This document shows, piece after piece, positions 1 to 7,856 of a DNA stretch of 26,038 nt. Numbering within the stretch: position 1 is the stretch's first letter; every line of letters begins with the position of its first letter. The notes beneath the pieces were generated by a model. It saw nothing but the letters and a program-made list of their open reading frames with translations. It had not been told where the DNA came from and made no database searches. Position numbers and translations under genes: made by a program. Source of the DNA: JAKLDO01 sp035354435 (GTDB lineage Bacteria; UBP6; UBA1177); assembly GCA_035354435.1 (NCBI GenBank), contig DAOQAY010000028.1, forward strand, positions 1 to 26,038, written 5' to 3'.

Positions 1-66
1 AGATGATTCCTCGGCAAAGACAAAAAACGACGACAATAAAACAAGTAAAATTAAGAAAATTCGCAT
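1..66 (-). CDS. Start of an exported protein (partial, runs off the window edge)
   Basis: Only the first 22 codons are present. They encode a short positive start (Met-Arg), a hydrophobic core rich in Leu, Phe, Val and Ser, and then Phe-Ala-Glu-Glu. This is a textbook Sec signal peptide with likely cleavage after the Ala. A GAGGG ribosome binding site lies about 6 nt before the ATG at 66. It is in the same orientation as lnt, 92 nt downstream of the lnt stop. A weak promoter-like pair (TTGAAA rc at 120-125, TATATT rc at 99-104, spacer only 15) lies in that gap, so it may have its own promoter. The function cannot be told from this fragment. Confidence 0.6.
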   Translation of the reverse strand, partial: MRIFLILLVLLSSFFVFAEESS

Positions 67-158
67 ATTTTCCCTCAGTTCCGTAAGTTCAGCGACACAA
101 TATATTAAATCGCTCACTGTTTCAAATTATTTAAGTTGATTTGCGACAAATTCAGCAA

Positions 159-1808
159 TTATTTCTTTTTATTCTTTTTCTCTGAAATTTTAGGAGTTTG
201 GGTGAATAGTTTTTTCTTTTCTATCTTCAGTTTTCTGAAATGAAATATGAATATTCCGGCGGTCATTAAATAGACTAGATAAAGGAACCAGTTGCCGTAT
301 TTGAGATAGATTGTGTCATAGTGATATATAGGAACCTTTCTGTTTATGGTAGTCCTTTCAAATATTTTTGTGGCACTTTCGGTTGAGCCGTCGGGAAGAA
401 CTATTCCGCTCACTCCTACATTTGAGGCACGGACGATCGTTCTGCCGGTCTCGACTGCTCTGAAGGGATAAAAACTTCCATGCTGATGAATTTCACTCGA
501 ATAGCCGAACCATGCGTCATTGGATATGTTGACCAGCAATTCCGCTCCATTACGGACAAAATCTCTCACATTTTCGCTGAAAGTTCCGTCATAGCAGATT
601 AGTATTGAAGCTTTGAAGTTGCCAAAATCAAAAACAGAGTGCTCTGTTCCTCTCATGAATGTTCCGACAGTATTGGGAACTATCGTTGAAAGTCCCAGAG
701 AATTAAGAAAATCACTCATTGGCAGATATTCACCGAATGGTGCAAGTTTCAATTTTCTATAAATCTTTTTAATTTTACTGTCCTGAATAAAGCCGGCCGA
801 GTTATAGAACTCCTTCTTTTCACGATCGATCATATCCAGACCGATTATCTGATTACGGAAATTATACGCATTAGGAAAATATGTATTCCAGAGATAAGGA
901 AAATTCTCAAAGCCTACCGGTATACGCAGAGGCATTGCCGCTTCATGCCACACTAAAAGATCGGTATCTTTATCAAAACTGTTTATCTGATCGACAAAAA
1001 CAGCAATGATCTCATCAAGATTAGTCTCTTTTGAATTGATATCAAACTGATTTATTGCAGGCTGCATAATAGCAACTTTAATCTCTTTATCCGGCTTCAG
1101 CGATTTGAAAGTCTCTATCCTTACAACTGAATAGACTGAAAGAACGGTTACAACCATTACAAGAACGGCTCCTTCGATTCTGTTCTTTTTTCCTGTAAGC
1201 CATTGATAAATATAAACCGATATCCATACAATCAGGAATGAAAGCAGATATATAGCGCCGATAGATGCCCATTGAATTGTCAACTTGTTGTTGTATTGCG
1301 AATGTCCAAGCGCATTCCAGTAGAAATCAACAGGAAAATAAGTCCTCACAGTTTCCGCAATCACCCAGAACGATGCAACCATCCAAGGCTTGACATCTCC
1401 TGATTTCTTTTTGTAAAGGCATAACAGTAGAAATAACAGCCAGAATGTGCTTTCAGATGCGAACATGAGAAAAATAAGGAATATCGTGTATATTTGAGGC
1501 ACACCGCCGTAAACATGAATCGAATAATATGCCCAGTAGAAAACTAAAGCATTTGCCGGAATACAGATAAGATAAAGCATTCCTATCTTTTTCTTCACTG
1601 AGTCAAATGAGTCAATTATGTAGAAGAATAAGGGCATTACAGGAAAAATAAAAAACCATCCGGCAATTTGATGTATCTTAACAGGTTCACTGTTTCCCGG
1701 AATTATGAATGGAAAGCTCAGCGTGAAACATGTTATAAACAGTATCGAGGCTGAAGTTATTTTTATGATCTTTGATTTGTCAGTTTTCATTACGACCGCA
1801 CCAGTCAT
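159..1808 (-). CDS. lnt: Apolipoprotein N-acyltransferase
   Basis: Inner-membrane enzyme that adds the third acyl chain to the N-terminal Cys of lipoproteins, using phospholipid as donor. The first ~240 residues hold about six to seven hydrophobic segments. A nitrilase-superfamily domain follows (~243-490) with the catalytic triad in its usual places: Glu289 in WHEAAMP, Lys352 just before LAPFGEYLP, and Cys405 in LICYDGTF. A last hydrophobic segment (~505-524) precedes a very Lys-rich tail. The 549-residue length is close to the family norm. The ATG at 1808 overlaps ybeY by 29 nt; an ATG at 1790 (residue 7) reduces the overlap to 11 nt and is about equally plausible, since neither has a strong ribosome binding site. 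The lipoproteins in this window would be its substrates. The identification is secure. Confidence 0.94.
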   Translation of the reverse strand: MTGAVVMKTDKSKIIKITSASILFITCFTLSFPFIIPGNSEPVKIHQIAGWFFIFPVMPLFFYIIDSFDSVKKKIGMLYLICIPANALVFYWAYYSIHVYGGVPQIYTIFLIFLMFASESTFWLLFLLLCLYKKKSGDVKPWMVASFWVIAETVRTYFPVDFYWNALGHSQYNNKLTIQWASIGAIYLLSFLIVWISVYIYQWLTGKKNRIEGAVLVMVVTVLSVYSVVRIETFKSLKPDKEIKVAIMQPAINQFDINSKETNLDEIIAVFVDQINSFDKDTDLLVWHEAAMPLRIPVGFENFPYLWNTYFPNAYNFRNQIIGLDMIDREKKEFYNSAGFIQDSKIKKIYRKLKLAPFGEYLPMSDFLNSLGLSTIVPNTVGTFMRGTEHSVFDFGNFKASILICYDGTFSENVRDFVRNGAELLVNISNDAWFGYSSEIHQHGSFYPFRAVETGRTIVRASNVGVSGIVLPDGSTESATKIFERTTINRKVPIYHYDTIYLKYGNWFLYLVYLMTAGIFIFHFRKLKIEKKKLFTQTPKISEKKNKKK

Positions 1809-2250
1809 CAGTAAGTTTTTTCATTATTTCATCTTCCTTTTCTCTCATTTTCTCCCTTTCAGCAATGTGGGTGTGATCAAATCCGAGAAGATGAAGCACG
1901 CCGTGTATTATTACAAATAGAGTCTCGGTCCTGAAAGATGTCCCGTAACTCAGACTATGCTTTTCCACGATATCGGGACATATCGCTATATCACCAAGAA
2001 GATAAGGCGTATAACCGGCACCGTCTCCTTCCTGAAAAGCGAATGATATTACATCTGTAGCCCTATTTATACTTCTAAAATCCCTGTTCATTTCACGAAT
2101 GCTCTCTTTGCTGACAAAAATTATCGACATTTCATAAGGATCAGATGCTGTTTTTCCACAGATCTTTAAAACCGTACGGATACTTTTTCTGATAGCTGCT
2201 GATTCTACGGGAATATTATTTTCAGTCTGGTTTTCAATGTAGATATTCAT
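1780..2250 (-). CDS. ybeY: Endoribonuclease YbeY (rRNA maturation and ribosome quality control)
   Basis: Metal-dependent RNase of the YbeY/UPF0054 family, needed for 16S rRNA 3'-end maturation and ribosome quality control in bacteria. The diagnostic metal site HGVLHLLGFDH is complete (His116, His120 and His126 from the start used here), and the family motif RATDVISF is at 63-70. The reading frame is open to an ATG at 2328, which would lie inside the upstream gene. I prefer the ATG at 2250, 7 nt after the upstream stop. It gives 156 residues, the usual size, and begins directly at the first beta strand (MNIYIENQ). It sits between the 7TM-HD gene and lnt. E. coli has the related order ybeZ-ybeY-ybeX-lnt, and B. 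subtilis has the 7TM-HD gene yqfF next to ybeY, so both traditions meet here. Confidence 0.93.
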   Translation of the reverse strand: MNIYIENQTENNIPVESAAIRKSIRTVLKICGKTASDPYEMSIIFVSKESIREMNRDFRSINRATDVISFAFQEGDGAGYTPYLLGDIAICPDIVEKHSLSYGTSFRTETLFVIIHGVLHLLGFDHTHIAEREKMREKEDEIMKKLTDDWCGRNEN

Positions 2251-2257
2251 TGTACTG

Positions 2258-4609
2258 TCATTTAGAATCTGGATATTCAACTCTGGCATGATAAATACCA
2301 GAAAGTGTTTTGATAAGACTGGCTTCAATTTTATTCAAATCTTTTAATGTCATACTGCATTCAGAAAGCTGACCTGAATTAAGCTTTTTGTTAACGATCT
2401 TATTCACAGTTTCACTTATTTTCTGGAAACTCTTATCGGGAAGACTTCTTACTGCGGCCTCCGAACTGTCTGCTATCATTAAAAGTGCCGCCTCTCTTGA
2501 TTTCGGCTTAGGACCTGGATAGCTGTAAGTTGATTCGCTTACTGATGGATCTTCGTTTTTTGCCAGAGTATAGAAATATTCAACAAGTGTCGTTCCATGA
2601 TGTTGACTGACAGCATCCTCTATTTTCTCGCCCAGTCTGTATTTCCTTGCAAGTTCGAGACCCTGTTTGACATGATTGATTATAACCATTGCTGACATTG
2701 AATGTGAAGGAAGCTCGTCATGAATGTTCTTTCCGGTCTGATTTTCGGAAAAATACCCCGGTCTTTCAAGTTTCCCTATATCATGAAAATACGCCATTAC
2801 TTTACAGGCAAGTGAGCTCAGTCCTATTTCTCTAGCGGCGACTTCAACCATGGAAGCAACGGTCAGACTGTGCTGGTATGTCCCGTTTGCATGCACCGCC
2901 ATCCGTTTCATCAACGGATGGTTGAGGGTGGAATATTCAAGAAAAGTAATATCAGTTGTATATCCCAGCCACCATTCATATACCGGTATTGTTGCCATAA
3001 GAAGCATTCCTGAAAAAAGTGAACCGAGGAATGCAAAAAGCATAGCTCTGGGAATATTGTCTACAGGAAGTGTGGAATCCATTAAAAATATCACAACGAC
3101 AAGTATCATCATCAGAAGAGAAAGAAACATGCTGACCTTTATGATGTTCCCTCTTTTTTCAATATGCGTAACCAGAAAAGTATAAAAAATCGATCCTATA
3201 AAATAAAACATCGGGAAATAGAAATTATCTGGAAAAAGGAGAAGAAAAAACAGCATGAGAAACATCAGGAAAAAAAGTGAAGTTTCCGTATTTATGAGAA
3301 GTCTCACCGTCGCAACAAGGAACGGGACAGGCACAAGAAAATAGAATATTCTTGCATCTATATTACCCATCCATTGGCTGAATGGTACTGAAAGACTTAC
3401 AATAATGTCAAAAAGCAGCAACATGAAAACAACCTGCGTTCCCATGAGAAGAATATCCTTGTTTCTTGAATTGAACTTACTTATTGTCTTTTTGAATGCG
3501 AAATAAAGCACAGAATATACAATGAAAATAAAAACAAGATTAAGAAGAAAAAGCTCAATAACCGATTTACCCGAGGACTGTTTCGCCATTTCGCGAAAAA
3601 TCATTATATCTTTTGCAGTAACAATCTCCCCTGCCCTTTTTATAACTTCACCTGTTCTGATTGTAAATTCTTCTTTCGGAGCTTCATTCCAGACTGCAAG
3701 CTTTTCAGCCTCAGTAAGATCGGGAAGAAAAACGATATTATCTCTGATGCTCCAGGATGCGAGAAATGAAACCAGTTCAAGTCCTTCATCAGTAAGAATT
3801 TTCTCCTGATGCAATAACTTTTGTGCGTGGTTTATTTCTTCGCGAAGAGTTTTGGATGTAATAATGCTCGTCACTGGAACAGAACCGATTGAACTGTTTC
3901 TTTTCAAAGAAATATTCGGCAGGTCATATTCCGGTGCTATTCCGTCTCTTGTAAGATAAAAAGAATTTAATTTAGATATCAATTCTTCAACAGCATTCTC
4001 TATTTCAGGTGACAATCCCGTTTTCAACAGTATCAAAAAAATTTCATCAGACACAGGGAATCCGATAATTCTCTGGAATTCATTCTTTTCTGTTTCCAGT
4101 TTTTCGAGAATTGATGCAGGAATAATTATTTCTTTAAAAATATCATCATTCTTAACAAGTGTTGAAACCGCAAGATTTTTAAATTCAACAGGAATATAAT
4201 CGCTTTCATTTTTCAAAAAGACACTGTAAACATTTTTTGCAGCGTTTCTCAGATAAGAAAATGCCGCTTTAACATTACTATTACTGGTTCTGTCTTCTAT
4301 ATATTGAAAATATAACGGGACACTTTTTTCAGCCTGAAGCCTGTTCTGTTTAGTCTTTTCTTCATTTATTATCGTGTAATCTCTATTGGCCCTGACGGAA
4401 TACTTTAATACAGTGCCGATCTCTTTTTCAGAAACCGGATAATCAATCTTCATTGAGTCCGGAATCGACATGAATGCAAAAATAATGGCAAAAAATGTGC
4501 CCATCGTTATGGCGGCTCTACCGTCATCAAGTCTCAGCCACCTGTTAAAAACAGTCTGAAGTTCTTCGATTTTTTCTGATAATGCCGAACTCCTTTTTTC
4601 TTCCTTCAT
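2258..4609 (-). CDS. 7TM-HD family membrane phosphodiesterase (PgpH/YqfF type)
   Basis: The 783 residues show the full 7TMR-HD architecture. There is an N-terminal cytoplasmic stretch with one membrane anchor (~33-50), a large extracytoplasmic 7TMR-HDED region (~55-345), about seven membrane helices (~350-545) and a cytoplasmic HD domain. The HD metal ligands are present: His580 in GTYQHS, His609-Asp610 in YFHDIGK, His636, His670-His671 in QHHGT, and Asp714 in MIADSSEAA. In Listeria and other Firmicutes PgpH degrades the second messenger c-di-AMP to pApA. The same chemistry is likely here, but no cyclase is in the window, so the substrate is inferred. The ATG at 4609 has only a weak GGG-type ribosome binding site. 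The gene follows the unknown membrane-anchored gene by 34 nt and precedes ybeY by 7 nt. Confidence 0.9.
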   Translation of the reverse strand: MKEEKRSSALSEKIEELQTVFNRWLRLDDGRAAITMGTFFAIIFAFMSIPDSMKIDYPVSEKEIGTVLKYSVRANRDYTIINEEKTKQNRLQAEKSVPLYFQYIEDRTSNSNVKAAFSYLRNAAKNVYSVFLKNESDYIPVEFKNLAVSTLVKNDDIFKEIIIPASILEKLETEKNEFQRIIGFPVSDEIFLILLKTGLSPEIENAVEELISKLNSFYLTRDGIAPEYDLPNISLKRNSSIGSVPVTSIITSKTLREEINHAQKLLHQEKILTDEGLELVSFLASWSIRDNIVFLPDLTEAEKLAVWNEAPKEEFTIRTGEVIKRAGEIVTAKDIMIFREMAKQSSGKSVIELFLLNLVFIFIVYSVLYFAFKKTISKFNSRNKDILLMGTQVVFMLLLFDIIVSLSVPFSQWMGNIDARIFYFLVPVPFLVATVRLLINTETSLFFLMFLMLFFLLLFPDNFYFPMFYFIGSIFYTFLVTHIEKRGNIIKVSMFLSLLMMILVVVIFLMDSTLPVDNIPRAMLFAFLGSLFSGMLLMATIPVYEWWLGYTTDITFLEYSTLNHPLMKRMAVHANGTYQHSLTVASMVEVAAREIGLSSLACKVMAYFHDIGKLERPGYFSENQTGKNIHDELPSHSMSAMVIINHVKQGLELARKYRLGEKIEDAVSQHHGTTLVEYFYTLAKNEDPSVSESTYSYPGPKPKSREAALLMIADSSEAAVRSLPDKSFQKISETVNKIVNKKLNSGQLSECSMTLKDLNKIEASLIKTLSGIYHARVEYPDSK

Positions 4610-4643
4610 CTAAAAACCCATTAAATTAAAACGGTCAATTCTA

Positions 4644-5318
4644 CTACATTTTTTTCTTTTTACCAGTATCCGGATAACTGAAGTTTATGTCTTCTATTTC
4701 AACCGAGAACGGATTTCTGTTTTCATCAAGAATAACTTTATAACCAACTGTAATTATTGAGCTTACTCCCATTGTATTGACTGTCTTCACGCTTTTTCTG
4801 ATAATTCTGTCTTCGGGTATTTTAAATCCGTTGGTCACAATGAGATCGACATCAGGGTAAATGGTCTGCACATTTATAACAGACTCCATGATCTCTTCAC
4901 TTGTAAATCCCTGTGATTCTGCGGTATTGATAAAAACAATACTTATATCTGACTGTTCATACTTTACATCAGGTTCAAAAACTTTCTCTTTTTTATTTTC
5001 AGGCAGTTCATAAATTATCTCGTCGGAAGTTTTTCCAAGATGCTCATCATTCTTTTTTTCCGGCTGGACAAAAAACACTTTGTATTTAACTCCCGCCATA
5101 TCTTTTACAAAATTGGACCTTCCGATCTGTCCGGTTTCTATATTTAAGCATTTGTTTTCATTACCAGGAATTGACAGTTCGGCTTTTACATCGGAAACAT
5201 TTCCATGTTCAATTATTTCTACACACGAATAAGTTATCGAGTATTTTGAATATTCGTTGTAATAATAGAAAACTCCGAAACAGCAAATTAAAAGAAGAAG
5301 TGCTATAAGCTTTTTCAT
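4644..5318 (-). CDS. Unknown membrane-anchored protein
   Basis: I do not recognise this 224-residue protein. It starts Met-Lys-Lys followed by a hydrophobic helix (~4-20) ending in aromatic residues. This predicts a single N-terminal anchor, or an uncleaved signal, with the rest outside the cytoplasm. The remainder mixes beta-strand-like segments, including a C-terminal part (~130-215) resembling a small alpha/beta domain, and ends in a Lys-rich tail. The frame extends to a TTG at 5330, but that codon is 2 nt from the tRNA 3' end and has no room for a ribosome binding site, so I use the ATG at 5318. Even this ATG has no visible Shine-Dalgarno sequence and lies 14 nt after the tRNA CCA. It is the first protein gene of the tRNA-Pro/7TM-HD/ybeY/lnt series. 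That suggests an envelope role, but nothing specific can be claimed. Confidence 0.78.
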   Translation of the reverse strand: MKKLIALLLLICCFGVFYYYNEYSKYSITYSCVEIIEHGNVSDVKAELSIPGNENKCLNIETGQIGRSNFVKDMAGVKYKVFFVQPEKKNDEHLGKTSDEIIYELPENKKEKVFEPDVKYEQSDISIVFINTAESQGFTSEEIMESVINVQTIYPDVDLIVTNGFKIPEDRIIRKSVKTVNTMGVSSIITVGYKVILDENRNPFSVEIEDINFSYPDTGKKKKM

Positions 5319-5332
5319 TTTAAGAACCAAAA

Positions 5333-5409
5333 TGGTCGGGATGACTGGGTTCGAACCAGCGACTCCTACGTCCCGAACGTAGTACTCTACCAGACTGAGC
5401 TACATCCCG
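5333..5409 (-). tRNA. tRNA-Pro, anticodon CGG, CCA encoded
   Basis: Read on the minus strand, all four arms fold. The acceptor stem CGGGATG pairs fully with CATCCCG, followed by discriminator A and an encoded CCA (5333-5335). The D arm is GCTC/GAGT with GG in the loop. The anticodon stem CTACG/CGTAG closes the loop TTCGGGA, placing CGG at positions 34-36, which reads proline codon CCG. The T arm is GCTGG-TTCGAAC-CCAGT. Length is 77 nt including CCA. It is followed only 14 nt later by the ATG of a protein gene with no terminator between, so it is probably cotranscribed with the genes downstream. Confidence 0.96.
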
Positions 5410-5425
5410 ACAGTCAATAGGCTGT

Positions 5426-5453
5426 TTTATATCATCTAAAACTTAAAACACAA
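5426..5453 (-). promoter_or_regulatory. Likely sigma70-type promoter for tRNA-Pro and the genes after it
   Basis: Minus-strand -35 TTGTGT (5448-5453) and -10 TATAAA (5426-5431) are separated by 16 nt, about 16 nt upstream of the tRNA 5' end. The -10 is strong and the -35 is moderate. An inverted repeat (GTTTTA-N7-TAAAAC, 5424-5442) overlaps the -10 element and could be an operator. Confidence 0.5.
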
Positions 5454-5462
5454 TATTTTTTC

Positions 5463-5491
5463 TTGACCCTTACAATTTTAAGGTATATTAT
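5463..5491 (+). promoter_or_regulatory. lexA promoter
   Basis: TTGACC (5463-5468), a 17-nt spacer and TATTAT (5486-5491), about 34 nt before the lexA start codon. This is a near-consensus sigma70-type promoter. No canonical gamma-proteobacterial CTGT-N8-ACAG or Bacillus GAAC-N4-GTTC box is visible over it. Confidence 0.65.
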
Positions 5492-5524
5492 TCAGCAGCT
5501 CATAACAATTTAGAGGTGTTTTAA

Positions 5525-6169
5525 ATGAAAGCATTAAAAATGGAAGACCTTACAATCTCGCAGGCAAATGTTTTGAAAGCTATAGTTCAATTCATTGAAA
5601 TCAATGGCTTTCCTCCCACATCAAGAGAATTGGGGGAAATGTTGAAAATTACATCTACCAGTATTTTTGAACAGCTTGACCGACTTGAGAAAAAGGGGTT
5701 TATAAGGCGTAAGAAAAAAACCGCACGATCTATTGAGATTATAAAAAGAACAGATAAAAACCCGGTCAAACAACAGGAACCGGTTAAACTTTTGAGAATA
5801 CCAGTTATCGGAACCATTGCAGCTGGACAGCCTTTATATGCATTTGAAAATCCCGAGAGTGAAATATTGATCGATGAGAGCAGCGTCGGGAAGGGACGAT
5901 TTTTTGCGTTAAAAATCAAGGGAGACAGCATGATAAACGCCGGTATCAAAAACGGGGATCTTGTAATTATCAGAAGACAGCCCCTCGCAGAACCGGGAGA
6001 GATCGTCGCTGCAATAATTGAAGATGAAGCAACAATAAAAAGACTCAGGATTGATAACGGAAAGGTCTTTCTGGATCCGGAGAATGAAAACTATTCACCG
6101 ATCGAGGTAACATACCGTGATGATTTCAGAATTCTTGGGAAACTGGTATCAACAGTTTCAATTGATTAA
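5525..6169 (+). CDS. lexA: LexA repressor of the SOS response
   Basis: Transcriptional repressor that cleaves itself when RecA filaments form on damaged DNA, releasing SOS genes. The N-terminal winged helix-turn-helix (~7-70) carries the typical NGFPPTSRELGEML recognition region. The C-terminal S24 peptidase domain has the scissile Ala100-Gly101 (in IAAGQPLYA), nucleophile Ser135 in KGDSMINAG and general base Lys172 in EATIKRL, so autocleavage should work. Length 214 compares with 202 in E. coli; the extra residues lie in the charged linker at ~70-90. The start is supported by GAGGTG 6 nt upstream. Autoregulation is expected, but its operator sequence in this lineage is unknown to me. The gene stands alone between a divergent tRNA operon and a convergent nadK, with its own terminator. 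Confidence 0.96.
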   Translation: MKALKMEDLTISQANVLKAIVQFIEINGFPPTSRELGEMLKITSTSIFEQLDRLEKKGFIRRKKKTARSIEIIKRTDKNPVKQQEPVKLLRIPVIGTIAAGQPLYAFENPESEILIDESSVGKGRFFALKIKGDSMINAGIKNGDLVIIRRQPLAEPGEIVAAIIEDEATIKRLRIDNGKVFLDPENENYSPIEVTYRDDFRILGKLVSTVSID

Positions 6170-6242
6170 TTTTTCTCAATAAAAATAAGAGAAGGTAGTT
6201 ACTTAAATAATGCGAGATCGTTTTTTTCAGTCACAACGCCTT

Positions 6243-6273
6243 GCGGAGCATATTTTTTGCTCCGCTTTTTTTT
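6243..6273 (+). terminator. Rho-independent terminator of lexA
   Basis: A perfect 8-bp stem GCGGAGCA / TGCTCCGC with a 7-nt loop (TATTTTT), followed by eight T. The T tract overlaps the last codon and stop of the convergent nadK. On the minus strand the hairpin lacks a following T run, so it serves mainly lexA. Confidence 0.9.
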
Positions 6274-7102
6274 ACATTCTTTTCCCCAGATGGAGTTTCT
6301 GTGCCAGAATATCAAAAAAAGTTCTGGCGGGATTAGAAACATACAGAAGACTTTTTTCACTCTTTTTTATAATTACAAGATCGTTTTCTATTATTTCACA
6401 ATTATTTCTTCCGTCACAGCTGAGAATACCTTTTCCGCACTCTTTTATCTCTATCAGAACCGCACCTTCAGCCGGAACAACTATCGGTCTGTGAGTAAGT
6501 GCATGAGGTGCCATGGCATTTATGACAAGTGCGTTTTCTGACGGATATAAAATAGGACCATTGAAAGAAAGATTATATGCCGTTGAACCTGTCGGTGTGG
6601 CTATGAGTACACCGTCACCTCTATATTTCGGAAGCTCTTCATTATTATACTTAATTCCAAAACAGAGCATCGAAGTGTTTATATTTCTCTGAATGGCTGC
6701 TTCATTAAGTGCTATCTGGGAAAAAATCTCTCTACCTTTTCTTTTCACGGTGACATCGATTATCAGTCTTTTTTTTATTTTAAAATCACCTTTAAAAAGT
6801 GACTCTATTACTTCGAAGTCATCCATGTGGATCTCTACAAGAAAACCCAGATGTCCAATATTTATACCTGCAACGGGAACGCCAAGTTCAAAGGCAATGT
6901 GGGCCGCATCAAGATATGTTCCGTCCCCGCCTCCTGCTATAACAAGGTCAGAATCTTTGGCATCATTTACATTTTCAACAATATCGACATGATATAAAAT
7001 CTCTTTTTCTTTCAGGAAAGATCTCAGGGTTTGAACTTCTTGGCTTCTTTTGCCATCCTTCCTCATGAAAAGAAGAATTTTTTTAATTTTTTGTGATTTC
7101 AT
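6272..7102 (-). CDS. nadK: NAD kinase
   Basis: ATP-dependent (or polyphosphate-dependent) phosphorylation of NAD to NADP in the cytoplasm. The 276 residues fit the family. The signature GGGDGT is at 57-62 with catalytic Asp60, the substrate-binding Asn-Glu pair is at 133-134 (NEAAIQRN), and the conserved GDGVLIATPTGSTAYNLS is at 162-179. The ATG at 7102 lies inside the end of hslO (20-nt overlap), which indicates translational coupling. It is the last gene of the nine-gene minus-strand operon and has no terminator of its own except the reverse of the lexA hairpin. Confidence 0.95.
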   Translation of the reverse strand: MKSQKIKKILLFMRKDGKRSQEVQTLRSFLKEKEILYHVDIVENVNDAKDSDLVIAGGGDGTYLDAAHIAFELGVPVAGINIGHLGFLVEIHMDDFEVIESLFKGDFKIKKRLIIDVTVKRKGREIFSQIALNEAAIQRNINTSMLCFGIKYNNEELPKYRGDGVLIATPTGSTAYNLSFNGPILYPSENALVINAMAPHALTHRPIVVPAEGAVLIEIKECGKGILSCDGRNNCEIIENDLVIIKKSEKSLLYVSNPARTFFDILAQKLHLGKRM

Positions 7103-7853
7103 TTTTTTTTATCTTATAAACTAATCCGCATCTAGGGCACTCAATTGACACTTCCTGATCATATTCAAAAATACAATCAATATGACTCTGCGACATCGTC
7201 GAAAAAAAAGAATTAATCTTGTCGGAATTGCATCCGCAGGAAAAAGAAAAGGAATATTCTCTTGAAAAATTATCAGCAGTTGTGAATTTTCCCAAATTGT
7301 TTTGCACCTCTTCCGAAATCTTTTTAAACACAGCCTCTGTCATTTCTCTGGTGGCTTTAATCATTACAAAATCAGAGTTTAAAGAGAAAAACGAACATGG
7401 AAGTTTTTCTTCGATATCCAGATACCGCTGGAAGAGGTCTTCTATCTTTTCACTCTCTTTGCAATCAACCATGCTTACTTGATCACTTCCGTGCATATCA
7501 TAAACTTTCTGAACAGTAAGTCTTTGACTTTTCTCAAATTCTTCTGCATTCCAGAAATGTGATCTGGCAACAAACTTTCTCATTCTGTTATCAAACAGGG
7601 AGAACAGTCTTCTTTTTTTCAATGGCAGTGATATTGTAAAAGCCAGCGTTCCTTCTACAGGCATGAAAGTGGCAAGAACAGCAGTAAAAGAGATTGTGCT
7701 TTTAACATCATCGAAGCTGTCAGCCGGAATGCTTTCAATTTTGCCTAAAATGTAATGGTCAAGATATCCGCTCATAAAATCAATTTGAGAACATGTTGAA
7801 ATAATAATACCGGACTTTTTTACGACATATCTTGAAATAACTGCTTGATCCAT
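7083..7853 (-). CDS. hslO: Hsp33-type redox-regulated chaperone (divergent)
   Basis: Hsp33 is a cytoplasmic holdase that is switched on when oxidation releases zinc from four C-terminal cysteines. The zinc motif is present: Cys206-Gly-Cys208 and Cys239-Pro-Arg-Cys242, a CXC...CXXC arrangement with 30 residues between pairs. The N-terminal part has the weak but recognisable fold signals of the family, such as YLDIEEKLPC where most members have Y..QSEQ.P. At 256 residues it is shorter than the usual ~290, and the core is divergent. The ATG at 7853 lies 3 nt after the kinase gene stop, and the gene overlaps nadK. Pairing with NAD kinase suggests a redox-linked end to the operon, but that is inference. 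Confidence 0.85.
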   Translation of the reverse strand: MDQAVISRYVVKKSGIIISTCSQIDFMSGYLDHYILGKIESIPADSFDDVKSTISFTAVLATFMPVEGTLAFTISLPLKKRRLFSLFDNRMRKFVARSHFWNAEEFEKSQRLTVQKVYDMHGSDQVSMVDCKESEKIEDLFQRYLDIEEKLPCSFFSLNSDFVMIKATREMTEAVFKKISEEVQNNLGKFTTADNFSREYSFSFSCGCNSDKINSFFSTMSQSHIDCIFEYDQEVSIECPRCGLVYKIKKNEITKN

Positions 7854-7856
7854 TTT

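Noticed and set aside
5328..5330. TTG start for the unknown membrane gene
   Set aside because: It lies 2 nt from the tRNA CCA end with no space for ribosome binding; the ATG at 5318 is better.
5410..5524. Canonical SOS box for lexA
   Set aside because: Neither CTGT-N8-ACAG nor GAAC-N4-GTTC is present; only an unrelated AT-rich dyad is found.
6210..6541. Two overlapping plus-strand open frames after lexA
   Set aside because: They cross the lexA terminator and run antisense to nadK, whose motifs are conserved.
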